Of a stretch of 64,000 bases of DNA, positions 37,101 to 49,100 are shown in pieces. Made by a program: the position numbers and the translations under genes. The notes below the pieces were generated by a model. It was given only the letters and a program-made list of their open reading frames with translations, searched no databases and had not been told where the DNA came from. The DNA comes from Dendrophyllia cribrosa (Eukaryota > Cnidaria > Anthozoa > Scleractinia > Dendrophylliidae): contig JAJLRJ010000010.1 in the NCBI GenBank assembly GCA_024195265.1, positions 19,634,284 to 19,698,283 of the forward strand, given 5' to 3'. Positions within the stretch are counted from its first letter, which is position 1; the number at the start of each line of letters is the position of its first letter.

Positions 37101-40100
37101 CCTCCTCGTTTCAAAAGTGGCGAATAGATACAACTGTGACATCTATCGTCTTATTTAAAAAAATTGAGTGAGTTTGGAACAGCTGGATGTTTATGCAGAC
37201 TGTCAGTTACCGCTCTTTTTTATCGGCTAATCACAAAGCGTAGCAATGCAAAACCAAACAATCGCAAAACTACTTTTGACACTCAATTGAAAACCGCTCT
37301 AGTGGCGAATGGTAGAAGGGGGTAATACGCGGTATATAGGATATCTAAACTCTTAGTGTGAAATGATATATATGAAATAAATCATATATGAACTGCGGAA
37401 ATGAAATCAAATGAAGAATGATCCTCGCAGTTATGAACGCAATTAGTATAGTTTTGTAAATACTACTGAGGTCACTGCCGTCACCAGAAAGTGTCAAACA
37501 TACCTTGATAAAGCAGGCCAAGTGGAAATTTGCCTCCTACGAAAGAAGTACAACAAAACAGTGTCAAAACTGATAATGTTAAAGAGCTAAGGGCGACTTT
37601 CGTTAAATATTGTCACGGAGTATATCTAGCATGTGTACTACCGCCCTCAAGAAAAATTGGAGACGCAGGCGGAGGGGAGGGGGCGGCTGTACACACACAA
37701 ATAAAAACAAACCTTGGCTATCGAAGGCTGGTCCTTCAGTCTGCTGATGATCTGAGGAACAAATGCTTGAAGAAAATTCTCCAAGCAGCGATTATAGCTG
37801 TCAGGAAACCAGCTATCTCGGTTCATTCTCTGAAGATTAAAATGACAAAACAGCAGTCAGGAATCATACAAACTGGATAACACGACTTACATGTTCAATG
37901 GCTGAGGAAGGTAAGTATAGGCCATTAGCCTTTAGTTGGGGTGATGTTGGGGGATGGATCAATTTAAATTTCTCACCTTCAACTTGTCGGACTGAACAAG
38001 CGTCTGTGCCATGCTTTTCACGATAATCTCGAAGAAAAACCATGAAAGCTGAAAACGAAAAAAAATGTAAATTATTTAAAGACCCAGTACACGCTGTAAT
38101 ATATTCAGATATTTCTCTTTGCTGGTTGATCCATGGTATCAGTTCACAATGATAGGTAACTAAATTGGCAGTTTCTTGGTGTTCTGGATGGTGCGATTAC
38201 CAAATGACGTAAAACAAAAGATTCAAAAGACAATAAACAAAACCCACATCACAACACAATAGCTAACCAACAAAATAATAGCTAATTGTTTTAGTATAAA
38301 TCTACTAGACGTTCAAAACTTAACAACAAATACTGTTCACAGACGCTTCGAAAACGCGAAGAAGCGGGCGCCATTAGGCTACTAACTCCACTCACTTTCT
38401 ACAACAGAATAGATAGTGAGTAGCGTAGCCAATAAAAGAAAAGCATTCGTGATAGAACGCTAGAAGATTTATACTAATACACAATAGTTTCCGCAACACC
38501 AAGAAATTCCCACAAACCCCTAACACACCGTCTAACTGGTTCTATAACCAATCCGATGCGCTACCCAGGTCTGCACTAGAGCTTCTTTGTTAGTTTGAAT
38601 GTTTTATTTCTCGGGGAAGGTTGCGATGACTTTTATTTTAACCAATTAAACGCGCATAGCTTCCAGGCTAGGTACAACCGGTTTAAGTATTAGCTTCAGT
38701 GTATTATTTTCAAAAAATTAAGAAAATATGGCAGTGGATCAAGTGTGTTACCTTCATGAGGTTGTTGACCACCGCTGGGTCGGCCCCAGGCTTCAGACTC
38801 GTCATCAGGTATTTGGATAGCTGTTCGTGGATCGTCTTTGTGTTGTCTGGTGCAAATTCAGTGACAAACACATACTGCAAAACAACGCAAAATAAAATAT
38901 CATCCACTCAATAAAAAAATGATATTATTGTTTTTTTTTTCTGCATCTAGTAAGATATTTACACACATGACTTCGCGGGCGCTTGTACACTTAAAATATT
39001 GAATAAATCGCGTTTAAATATGACGATGATGATGATGAGTGGTCTCATGACATCTTGCAAAAGTCCAAACGCTTCGAGGTAAGTCGCAAGCAACGCAAAA
39101 AAGAAACCAAGATGTCAAACGCACCCCCCCCCCCCCCCACCCCCACCACACAACACTATTCACCACCACCACCGCAAGCAGCACTACGAAAACATCATGA
39201 TCAACAACAACGGACAACAAAATCAAAATAAAATCCAAAGGAAAAAAATTCAAAGATCCAAACCTTGACGTAAGATTTCAGAGCTTCCAGTCGGTTTGCA
39301 CCGTGCAGCTGCGCTGTTATTCGGATTAACACTCTGTAAAACAACAACAAAGGGCAAGATAACATCTAAGGGGGGGGGGGGGGGGGGGGGGGTGCCATGA
39401 TGTCAGAGAGCATAAGCACAGAATCACATGGAGGTAAGAAACAAACGTAGGCTATGGCGTTTTTATCGCGACTAACATGGGGCGGGATTCATAACGGAAG
39501 AGCCTCCTAAGATGAACCGAACTGGTATTCATGAAGATGACCTATATCCAGATTTATACCCCACCGATTAATTTTCTCGTGATTTTATTAGGTAAAGCAC
39601 ACCACGTGGTACGAAATGGGATGTCGGCTATCCGCCGATATCCTGCGTCCGACTTTATATCCCTCGTCCGATTTGATTTTGAGGACAATTAAAACACTGG
39701 CAAACAAGTTAAAGTTCAGAACTAAATTCTAATTTTTCAGGGAAGAAAAAGAAAGTCGTTTTGCAGAAGCTAGTAAACGCGACGGTAAATTCCGGTAACA
39801 AATGGAGTGCCAGGATCACCACAAAATATGCTGTTAGCGTCTATAAAGTTAGTGCAGAGAGTAATAAAATATATAAACCCCTTTTTGGCCTGGTGTATCA
39901 GAGGATAACGCCCTTGACCAAAAGATTGCCCGAGAAGCGTAATGTTCACATTTCAGACAATCTCCAACTATCGGTGTATGATCTAGGTCCCAGGCCCCTA
40001 CCTAACAGTGTTTAGTGAGACGTCTTCATTTCCAGTGACAACAAGAATATGAAACAGTTGATTGAATATAACAGGCAGGAATCTTGCTACCGCCACAACG

Positions 40101-43100
40101 TTTACCGCGTTCAGGACCTGTGGATAAAAAAGGTATAACAATTACTAAAAACCAGTTTGGAAGATATGGCCTAATGCTGGAAATACACCCCTAGGTCCAG
40201 ATCTAGCAATCCTCCTTATAGAGAGTTAAGACAATAAATTAAGTGAAATTCGGCTGAACCAGCCAGCCACTGATACCCGCCTTACAGGGGTGTCCGCCTT
40301 ACAGGGATGTCTGCCTTACAGGGGTGTCTGCCTTTCAGGGGTGTCCACCTTACAGAGGTGTCCGCCTTACAGGGGTGTCCACCTTACAGGGGTGTCCACC
40401 TTACAGAGGTGTCCACCTTACAGGGGTGTCTGCCTTACAGGGGTGTCCACCTTACAGGGGTGTCTGCCTAACAGGGGTGTCTGCCTTACAGGGGTGTCCA
40501 CCTTACAGGGGTGTCTGCCTTACAGGGGTGTCCACCTTACAGGGGTGTTCGCCTTACAGGGATGTCCACCTCACAGGGGTGTCCACCTTACAGGGGTGTC
40601 CACCTTACAGAGGTGCCTGCCTTACAGGGGTGTCCACCTTACAGGGGTGTCTGCCTTACAGGGGTGTCCACATTACAGGGGTGTTCGCCTTACAGGGATG
40701 TCCACCTCACAGGGGTGTCCACCTTACAGGGGTGTCTGCCTTACAGGGGTGTCTGCCTTACAGAGGTGTCTGCCTTACAGGGGTGTCCGCCTTACACGGG
40801 TGTATGCCTTACCGATGTCAGCTTTAAAGGGGTAGTTGCCTTACAGGGGTGTCCACCTTACACGGGTGTCCGCTTTGAAAGAGGTGACTGTAATTTTTCT
40901 CTACCAGCTGGACACATGTCCTTCCAAACTTTTACTTTGCTCAGCCAGATATTACACACCGCCAGCGGATATTTTAAGCTCTCAATGAACATCGTAAATG
41001 TAAAAATACACTATTAGCGATTTGGTTTTAGTCTCTTTTTGCTATCAAAATGAAATACATTGCACTTGTTAGACTGTTGCCCAGAACAAGTTGTATTATG
41101 TGCTTAAGCTCATCTTCTATCTGCTTACCTTTAGCAGTTTTACCATTTCAATGTCTGCTGCTGGGGATCCATCGAATTTCTGACAATGACGGAAAAAGTT
41201 GTCCACTTCAGGATCCTAGAAAATAAATGGTGATATGAGTAAGTTTCGTCAATGAGATGAAGTAACAGACTGCCCGCAATAACAAAAGAAATAATAGAAG
41301 AAAGTGCAAGATATTGGAAAAACGTCATTGCTACTTTTCAGAAATAATTTGTAGTTTTCCTATTTAACCCGGAAATAGGAAAGAATTGAATTCCAGACAT
41401 CAGAATGGAATCCAAATGAAGTGACTTATTTGGTTCATCAAAACGGGAAACATTAAAAGGTAGTACCAAAAATGTGCGTCTATGTGCCTTTTTCTTTCCT
41501 TTTCAGGTCTTGCGCCAAATTTGACCCGGTTACAAGCTTTCCGAGTACATTCCGGTTAAATAAACATGACAAATCTCTATCTATTCCGACTGAAAATTTT
41601 GCGTCCCATTTAACGCAAACTGTGTGCCGCAAAAATGGTAAACAATCACTGTCTCAAACAACTTTGTTATCTATGGCTCCAAAACTTACTTCTGTGTTGA
41701 CAGTGGAAACAAGTTTGGTGCACACTTTAAATAAAGGTTTCTCTTTGTCCACCCATTTTAATTCAGGGCCGGTGGTCTAACAAGAGAAAACATACAAACA
41801 AATAACAACAATGAATGTAAGCAAACTTCTTGATTTAACAAATTAGAAAATACTGCTACTAACCCAAGTGGTTCAATTCAGCTGCTCAACTCTGTACTAT
41901 GAAGGGACAAGAAAAATACGATCTTCCCACTATCAAAAATAGCCAAGTTTAAAATAAAAGAGTCCAACATTCTGTTTTGTAAAACACTGAAAAAACTAAC
42001 TGCAGCAGAAACTCACAGGAAAGTACTACTTTGTAGGATTTCATTTAGGATTTCATCCACAAACAGAAAAGCAAGAACTATAGTATACTTTGCGCAGCTT
42101 AACAAACAGCAAAACTGGAATGTTCTGCTCAGTAGCTTTGATATATATGGTTACACTTGGTAAGGACTTTATCCTGTTCATCCACCGAATCAAAAGCTAG
42201 ACTATTCCTCACAAGATTCAAGGTTTGACTCAAGGAGTCAAAAGGTTAACGCATCATTTGCCAGTGCCATACGCTTTTGTTTTTAGGTGATGATTGCATT
42301 CCTAATCATTACCTTTTTCATTCCACCATAATAAGCAGACAGATAGTCGCGCGGTGCTATTTGACCTACAAGGAGGTTACTTTCGTCTGTCTTTATTCTA
42401 TGAAAAGAGCAAAATCAGTATAATATGCATTGTGTTAGATAGAAAAGTAACAATTTAACAAAGCCAACTATTATGGCTACTACTTCTAAGGCGCCCTCAG
42501 GCGGGCCCGAGTGTGGATGTTCTACTGCGTCCTGTCCTGCATGAGGGCGGATAGCTCACCAGTCAACCGTCTCCACTCCAGTATCCACCTCGACTCTTCC
42601 TACCGTGTGTCGGCTCCCAGAGGACAACCTTTTGAGCCACGAGCTCCTGGTGTCGGTGACAGTGGCCTGCGAGCTGCATCCTCCTGCCCGCCACCTTGGG
42701 AGAGACCCCGGGAACGAGGTTGCAACGCTTGGGAGGTTACCGTAGAGGATGTTGTTAAGCACCTCGTGCTGTGCTGCGCTGCGCTGGGGGAGGGGGTAGC
42801 AGCAAGTGTATTTGTACTGACCCATCATCACATCAGATAACAGCGCCCAAGTCGAAGGTTGTCGTTTGATCTTCCTGCTAAAAACGCCGCGAAATCAGTT
42901 CTCAGAAACACCAGGGATATTTTGAAGAAGAAAAATAGTTTACTTGGCAAGAGGTATAACCGAGTTCTCCTATGGTTATTTCGAGTTAGCCTAAATATGG
43001 AATCCGTAAATGTTATGATAAGAGTTCCAGTTATAAGCTCCGGTCTTATACACGTTTGTTTAGACCTCAGGACATATTTTGTTAACCCTATTTGGATTCA

Positions 43101-46100
43101 TATCCTCAAGAGTTAACTATATTGCGTCTATATAACTATTGGTTTTTACTACTCTTCTCCACCTGTGATAAGATCTACGTTACTGTGTTTTTTGGGGTTT
43201 GACAACTTACAGTGTTCTTTGCAGGACTGGCATCCACGCATATCCCACTGCAAGGTAAAAACAAAGTATAACATTAATGGTTAAACGGACACTGTCCCGC
43301 CAAAAAAACAACATTTCGCTTACTTTTATAACTCCATTATATAGCGCCAAATGCCACCAAATATACAATTGAAATGAATAAAAGGATTCGATTCTTAAGA
43401 GCAAAACAGAAACAGTAGTTTAGAGATAAGAGATAGACTGCAGATAGGGGATAGACTGCAGGATTGCAAGGATGGAAGTGGACTACATTTCATCAAGTTT
43501 GATTTCATGTCAGGCGGTCAAGAAATCAAGTGTCATCCTTAAAGAATTTTGACTGTTCTGGCCGTTATTTTGTCTGTTTAGCTAATATTTCTTTGCTTCC
43601 ATCACTTTTGGCAATATGTTCTTCCTATTTCAAGATAATAAAGCAAGTTAAAAGCAAGCTCCGGGCCATAATCATAAAAAAAGACATATCAGCCAGGACA
43701 GTGTCCCTATTAGAACACTGCATTTCTACTTTTAAAACATTTGTCAAGTAAGTAATTGGGGGGGGGGGGGGGGGGGGGGGGGTGAAAGGGTTCAGAAGTT
43801 TACCAAGTTCGTCCCCAGGTCCTTCTCCTCTTACAAAATGTCGTACCGGAAGTAGAACCCCAAGGCTGGCAAAATACTCGTACGATGAAATGGTGTTTTC
43901 GGAGGTTATTTCCAGCGATATGCAGCCATGTTTGTTTTGTGATAAACTGAATCCGTTGTTCCAACGAAACGAAGACATATCATCATGTTTTCTACAGGAT
44001 TTTTGGAGTAATTTGGCGGCCTTGTCCAGAGGCTTCTCAGCCCGCCATTTTGAACGCGGAAAAAGGCCACGGAAACGAGGTTGGTAGTTTACTTTACATG
44101 TATATGGTAATCAAAGCTGACCTGGAGTTTCTATTGGCGCAGGTTTTCCCTTAATTGACCCGGCACCACTGCTAGTCTTGGTCTGTTCACACGCGATGTG
44201 TTGGAACGTGAAAAACACGTGATGCTTCTCTGTCAGTTGAGTCGGTAGGTTAATTTTGACCTGAAAGAAAAGGATAAAATAAATCAATAAATAAATATAA
44301 AAAAGCAAGAGAGTTACACGGTAACACCAGCAGTTGGGCAAAGATAAATCTAGCCTGCAGAACAGGCGTTATTTTTTTAAGCGTTTCAGGCGAGCGCGAG
44401 GGGAGAAAAAAAAAATTTTTTTCTCCCCTCGCGCTCGCCTGAAACGCTTAAAAAAATAACGCCTGTTCTGCAGGCTAGGCTCATGTTTCTTTGTCCAGCG
44501 GAACATATAAGAAAAAGAACGCATGACAATCAACGACGTTTTGTTGTTGTTGTTGTTGCCTTGCTGAAGAAATGACTTCGGTTTTAGTCAGAAGTCAAGC
44601 ATAAACAAGTTCAGCAGTTAATAACAAATATGACTTTTTATAAAAGGAGACGATGGCATGGCTGAGTGTTTTAGGGCCCATTTCGCGCTGATTGTGTTAA
44701 ATCGTGCACAAGTCAACTTTGTTTTCTTTTAACGTCGTTTTTGCGTCGAGTGCGACAGTCGTAAGCAAATTGTAGAATTGGATTGCACGAAACAATTGGT
44801 GTTGTAGGTGTATTGTGTCGCATGCGGCAACGTTGTACCGTTTACATCGTCCATAACAACTATGAAAAATTCACAGAGCAATTAGAAATCCTTAAGGCGC
44901 CTTCACACCACAAAGTCAAGTTGGCAAACTCGAGTTGGCGTGTGTGAACGTGACATCAACAGTTGGAAAACATATTGGCAACAAATAGAACTTGTTTCTA
45001 TTCTTGCCAACATTTTTGCTCACTCATTTGACGTGTGAATGTTTGCTGCAACTTCAATATGTGCACATTCGTTTCCCATGTCGTATGAAAACACGAGACT
45101 GTCAACTTTTTGGTGTTTGTCAACTTTAGCTTGTTGTGTGAAGGCTCTTTTACAATGAATCTCTAAGGGGTCCTGAAAAATTCCGAAAATTTGCAGAGCA
45201 ACGCCGGCAAAACATTATGAGATCACAGAGGAGCCTCGACGAAACTGCGATCTAACGAACACTGCGAAAATTACAACATTGTAACTGGAGTTGTGTTCAG
45301 TCCTGGATATAAGCGGAATTGCTTGTCCAACTCACCTCTTCATAATATGTGGGGTTTGTGCAGTGATGGACAACGGCAGCGACTGCGTGTGTGGTGAAGC
45401 CAGGGTTTCCTTTCTTCTTGTATATACACTAAAAAGGCAACAATATGTGATATCAAAATAACTGCAACCTGTTTATAAAAATGGCAATAACGTAGCATAC
45501 ATAGTAGGCGCTTACGATCGGGCGGCAAGAAACGGAATTTTTTCTGACTGGTCGCAGACTTGTTTTAAACTGCAACGAAGCTCATTTATTTTAGAGCACT
45601 GTTATTCCCATTTTATGCGAAGTATTTCCAATAGAGTTAGGCTTCAGTGGAGAAAAAATTTTGGACCAAGCAAATCAACAACACAATGAAGCCGCGTACA
45701 ACAATAAAACTACGAAACAACAAAGTTGTTGGCTGGGTCAGAAGTTTGAGCCTGGGTTACAGTGTTAAGAGGCGCAGCACAACTTTCTCCACTGTTGATC
45801 AGCATCTAATTTCTCCCTGCAATATGACTACATGATCAAGAATGATCATGGTGACCAAGAATAATTGTCTTGATATTTAGACAGTTTCTCACAACTACAG
45901 TCGAACCTCCCGTAAGCGACCACGCAATGGTCGCTTACGAGAGTTCAGAAAATATCGGATCAAAATTTTGCCTTAATATTAGCATATGGTAACTGCAGAG
46001 ACTTATCCCATGTGCCAATGCCCATCTAAACCCATGTAATAACTTTTAGTAGTCACAAAATATTTAAGCTTTCCAAAATATTTATTCAGAGTTTCATAGT

Positions 46101-49100
46101 TCGCTTCTGTTAATTTACCTAATAAGGTGAATGGAACAAGTCTCACGATAGTTACAAATTGAATCTTTAATGTTGTCTAAACGTTATGGGGAACTGAACA
46201 TGAACTAATAAGGATTGGATTGCTAGCTTTAAATTTGACAGCCCTTTTATATTACTGGTGATTTACATGTTAACAAGCATAAAAAACTGTACATTAACCC
46301 TTTAACACTAAAATTTCCACCAAAAAGACCCTTTTTCAGGCTACAAATGTCATTTTATGGCCATTATCTAACCAAATTGAGGCCGAACAGTCAAAAACAT
46401 CGTTTACAGCTCGGAAACTAAACCCTCCTACCATTTGTAGAAGAATTTGAGAATTTGAGTTCGGCATAGCTTTTAAACGAGAAAAACAGGACTTGTCTTG
46501 AGGAATGCGATAATGTTACAACACCTCACTATCCAATTTTCGCTCTATTATCTGTCAAGTAGCTTCAAGTGGTCGCTTACGGGAGGTTAAAAACAAAAGA
46601 AAATTTCAAACTTTTAGCTCTAAAAGTGATAGCGGTCGCTTACGAGAGGTGGTCGCTTACAAGAGGTTCCAAATATAGTGATTTGACTTGGAAACTTTTG
46701 GTATTTTGGAAAACTGGTCGCTGAGGAGAGGTGGTCGCTTACGAGAGGTGGTCGCTTACAAGAGGTTCCAAATATAGTGATTTGACTTGGAAACTTTTGG
46801 TATTTTGGAAAACTGGTCGCCGAGGAGACGTGGTCGCTTACGAGAGGTGGTCGCTTACAAGAGGTTCCAAATATAGTGATTTGACTTGGAAACTTTTGGT
46901 ATTTTGGAAAACTGGTCGCTGAGGAGAGGTGGTCGCTTACGAGAGGTGGTCGCTTACAAGAGGTTCCAAATATAGTGATTTGACTTGGAAACTTTTGGTA
47001 TTTTGGAAAACTGGTCGCTGAGGAGAGGTGGTCGCTTACAAGAGGTTCCAAATATAGTGATTGGACTTGGAAACTTTTGGTATTTTGGAAAACTGGTCGC
47101 TGAGGAGAGGTGGTCGCTTACGAGAGGTGGTCGCAACCGGAGGTTCGACTGAAGTACAATAAGAAATAATGGAGATCAGTAAGGTAAAATTTGTATGTTA
47201 ATACATGAGTTTAAAATGACTAAACATTGTTACCTTTAGAGGCCGTGCATTTTCATCGTCGGAATCCCTGAATTCAATCTTAACGGAAATATTTCTTGCC
47301 TGGAGAGGAATAATAAAATAATGAAATGTTGAATTCTTAAAGGCCGCCAATAATCACGTTCACATGCATTGATTTTTTACTTCAGTAATTTGGACACCGC
47401 AATTTAAATTTAGCCAATAGAGGTTTTGCACGGCAGCCATGTTGCATGGCAGGAACAATAGATTTTTTTCCCTATGGGAAAGAATGTTCTTTCTAATGCA
47501 AAACATTTTCATTGTTCCTGCCATGCAACATGGCTGCCGTGCAAAACCTCTATAAAAGCAGGATCTACATATACTATAAAGAGAGGTTTTCACTTGAGTT
47601 GAGTTGAGTAAATCAAAACCAAAGTAATTTCTCTGGCCAGTCAAAACAGAGACAGATATTTTAAAGAACCAACCAGAACTCGAAGCAAAATACATGTAGT
47701 CGGCGCCAAGCGCGAAAAACGCGTGGGGCAACTCACGATTGGTTTTGGTTTTACTGATTGGCTGAGAAAGTGGCACTAGAATTTTTAGCCAATCACAAAG
47801 CGTAGCAATGCAAAACCAAAGCAATAGCGAAATTTCTTTCGACACTCCATTGAAAAACGCTCTATAAAACTAATAAAGCACTTACCTTGGAGAAAACTTT
47901 TTGGTTGCTGTAGTTGAGTGAAAGAGGGTAGACGTAGAGGTTGTTGACGTAAGAAGTGTGTGGGTGCGCAGCCTCAGGAGATGATTGACAAAATTCCTCC
48001 ACTTCAACTGTGGGTCGAATGACACCAGAAGAATCGTCCCAAGGCTTCACGGGAATGTGTGATGACGTTAAACAATCTATGTAGAAAAACAGATGCAATC
48101 ATTTTCATCTGAAAACGACTGTTTTGAAGCGAAAAAATGTTTATGTTACATGCTGTTAACGTTTGACACTGGTGATACTGGCTACGGCTTCTCGTAAATT
48201 CGTATTGTTTTCTATTAGAAACCAATCAGAGGAATTGCCATATCATTTCGCAAACTAGAGAACACAGTAGGGCCGCTTAAAGTGCATATGAAGTAACTTT
48301 TTATTTTGTCTTTTTTTCGAGGCTATTATGCCTTTATTTCGAAATGATAAAAGAAATTTGTCAGAAAAAAATTTAAGGCCTCTTTTTTGCCGTCCAAAGT
48401 AGCACAATTTGCAGAAATCAGTGTCTCGGAGAACGCTGCGAACGAGTTGTCGATATCCATTGTGTTGATGACGTAGAAAATACTTGAGATTCGTTCTTTT
48501 GTATGCTCACAGTGTGTTTCGTTCCATTTCTTCAAAAGAATGTCAGACTGTGATGAAATTATGTCTTCTACAGAGTCTCTGTCAGACAGACAGAAAGTCG
48601 CCGAGGTCGAAGACTTCTCCTTGGCCGCCATGATACTCGTGAGTTGAAGTATTTTCTACGTCACAGCCTTGTAACACAATAGCTTTGGCCGCGCGCTCGA
48701 TAGAGACACTTCCTGGCGGAAAATTCAAAACTTTCAAGCCGAATAATTTCACAATGGAAAGGATCTTTTCGATGAAACCCACAAATTTAGATAAAGAAAG
48801 TAAAGCACTATCAAACCATGGAAATTCTTTTTTTACTTTTAACGTGGTCTTTTTCTTAGGCTTGCATGTACCTTCATTGGCCGATCTTCCTTGCTCGCTC
48901 GCTCGCTCGCTCGCTCGCTCACTCACTCACTCACTCACTCACTTACTCACTCACTTAGTGCTCTTCGTCCCGCGCGGCACATCATAATTAACTTACGCAA
49001 CAGGACGGCAGGTGGAAGAGGACGGCAAAATCTTGTGCGACCAGGGTGACACTAATTATGTTTGACAAAATTTACAACTGAACTTTGCCTTCTTCCCATT

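Noticed and set aside
40290..41017. Long open frames in three plus-strand registers, up to 181 codons
   Set aside because: They are translations of the 17-bp minisatellite; a period not divisible by three keeps all frames open. No gene features.
46620..47051. 143-codon minus-strand frame with 33-residue repeats
   Set aside because: It is the 99-bp array inside a non-coding transposon.
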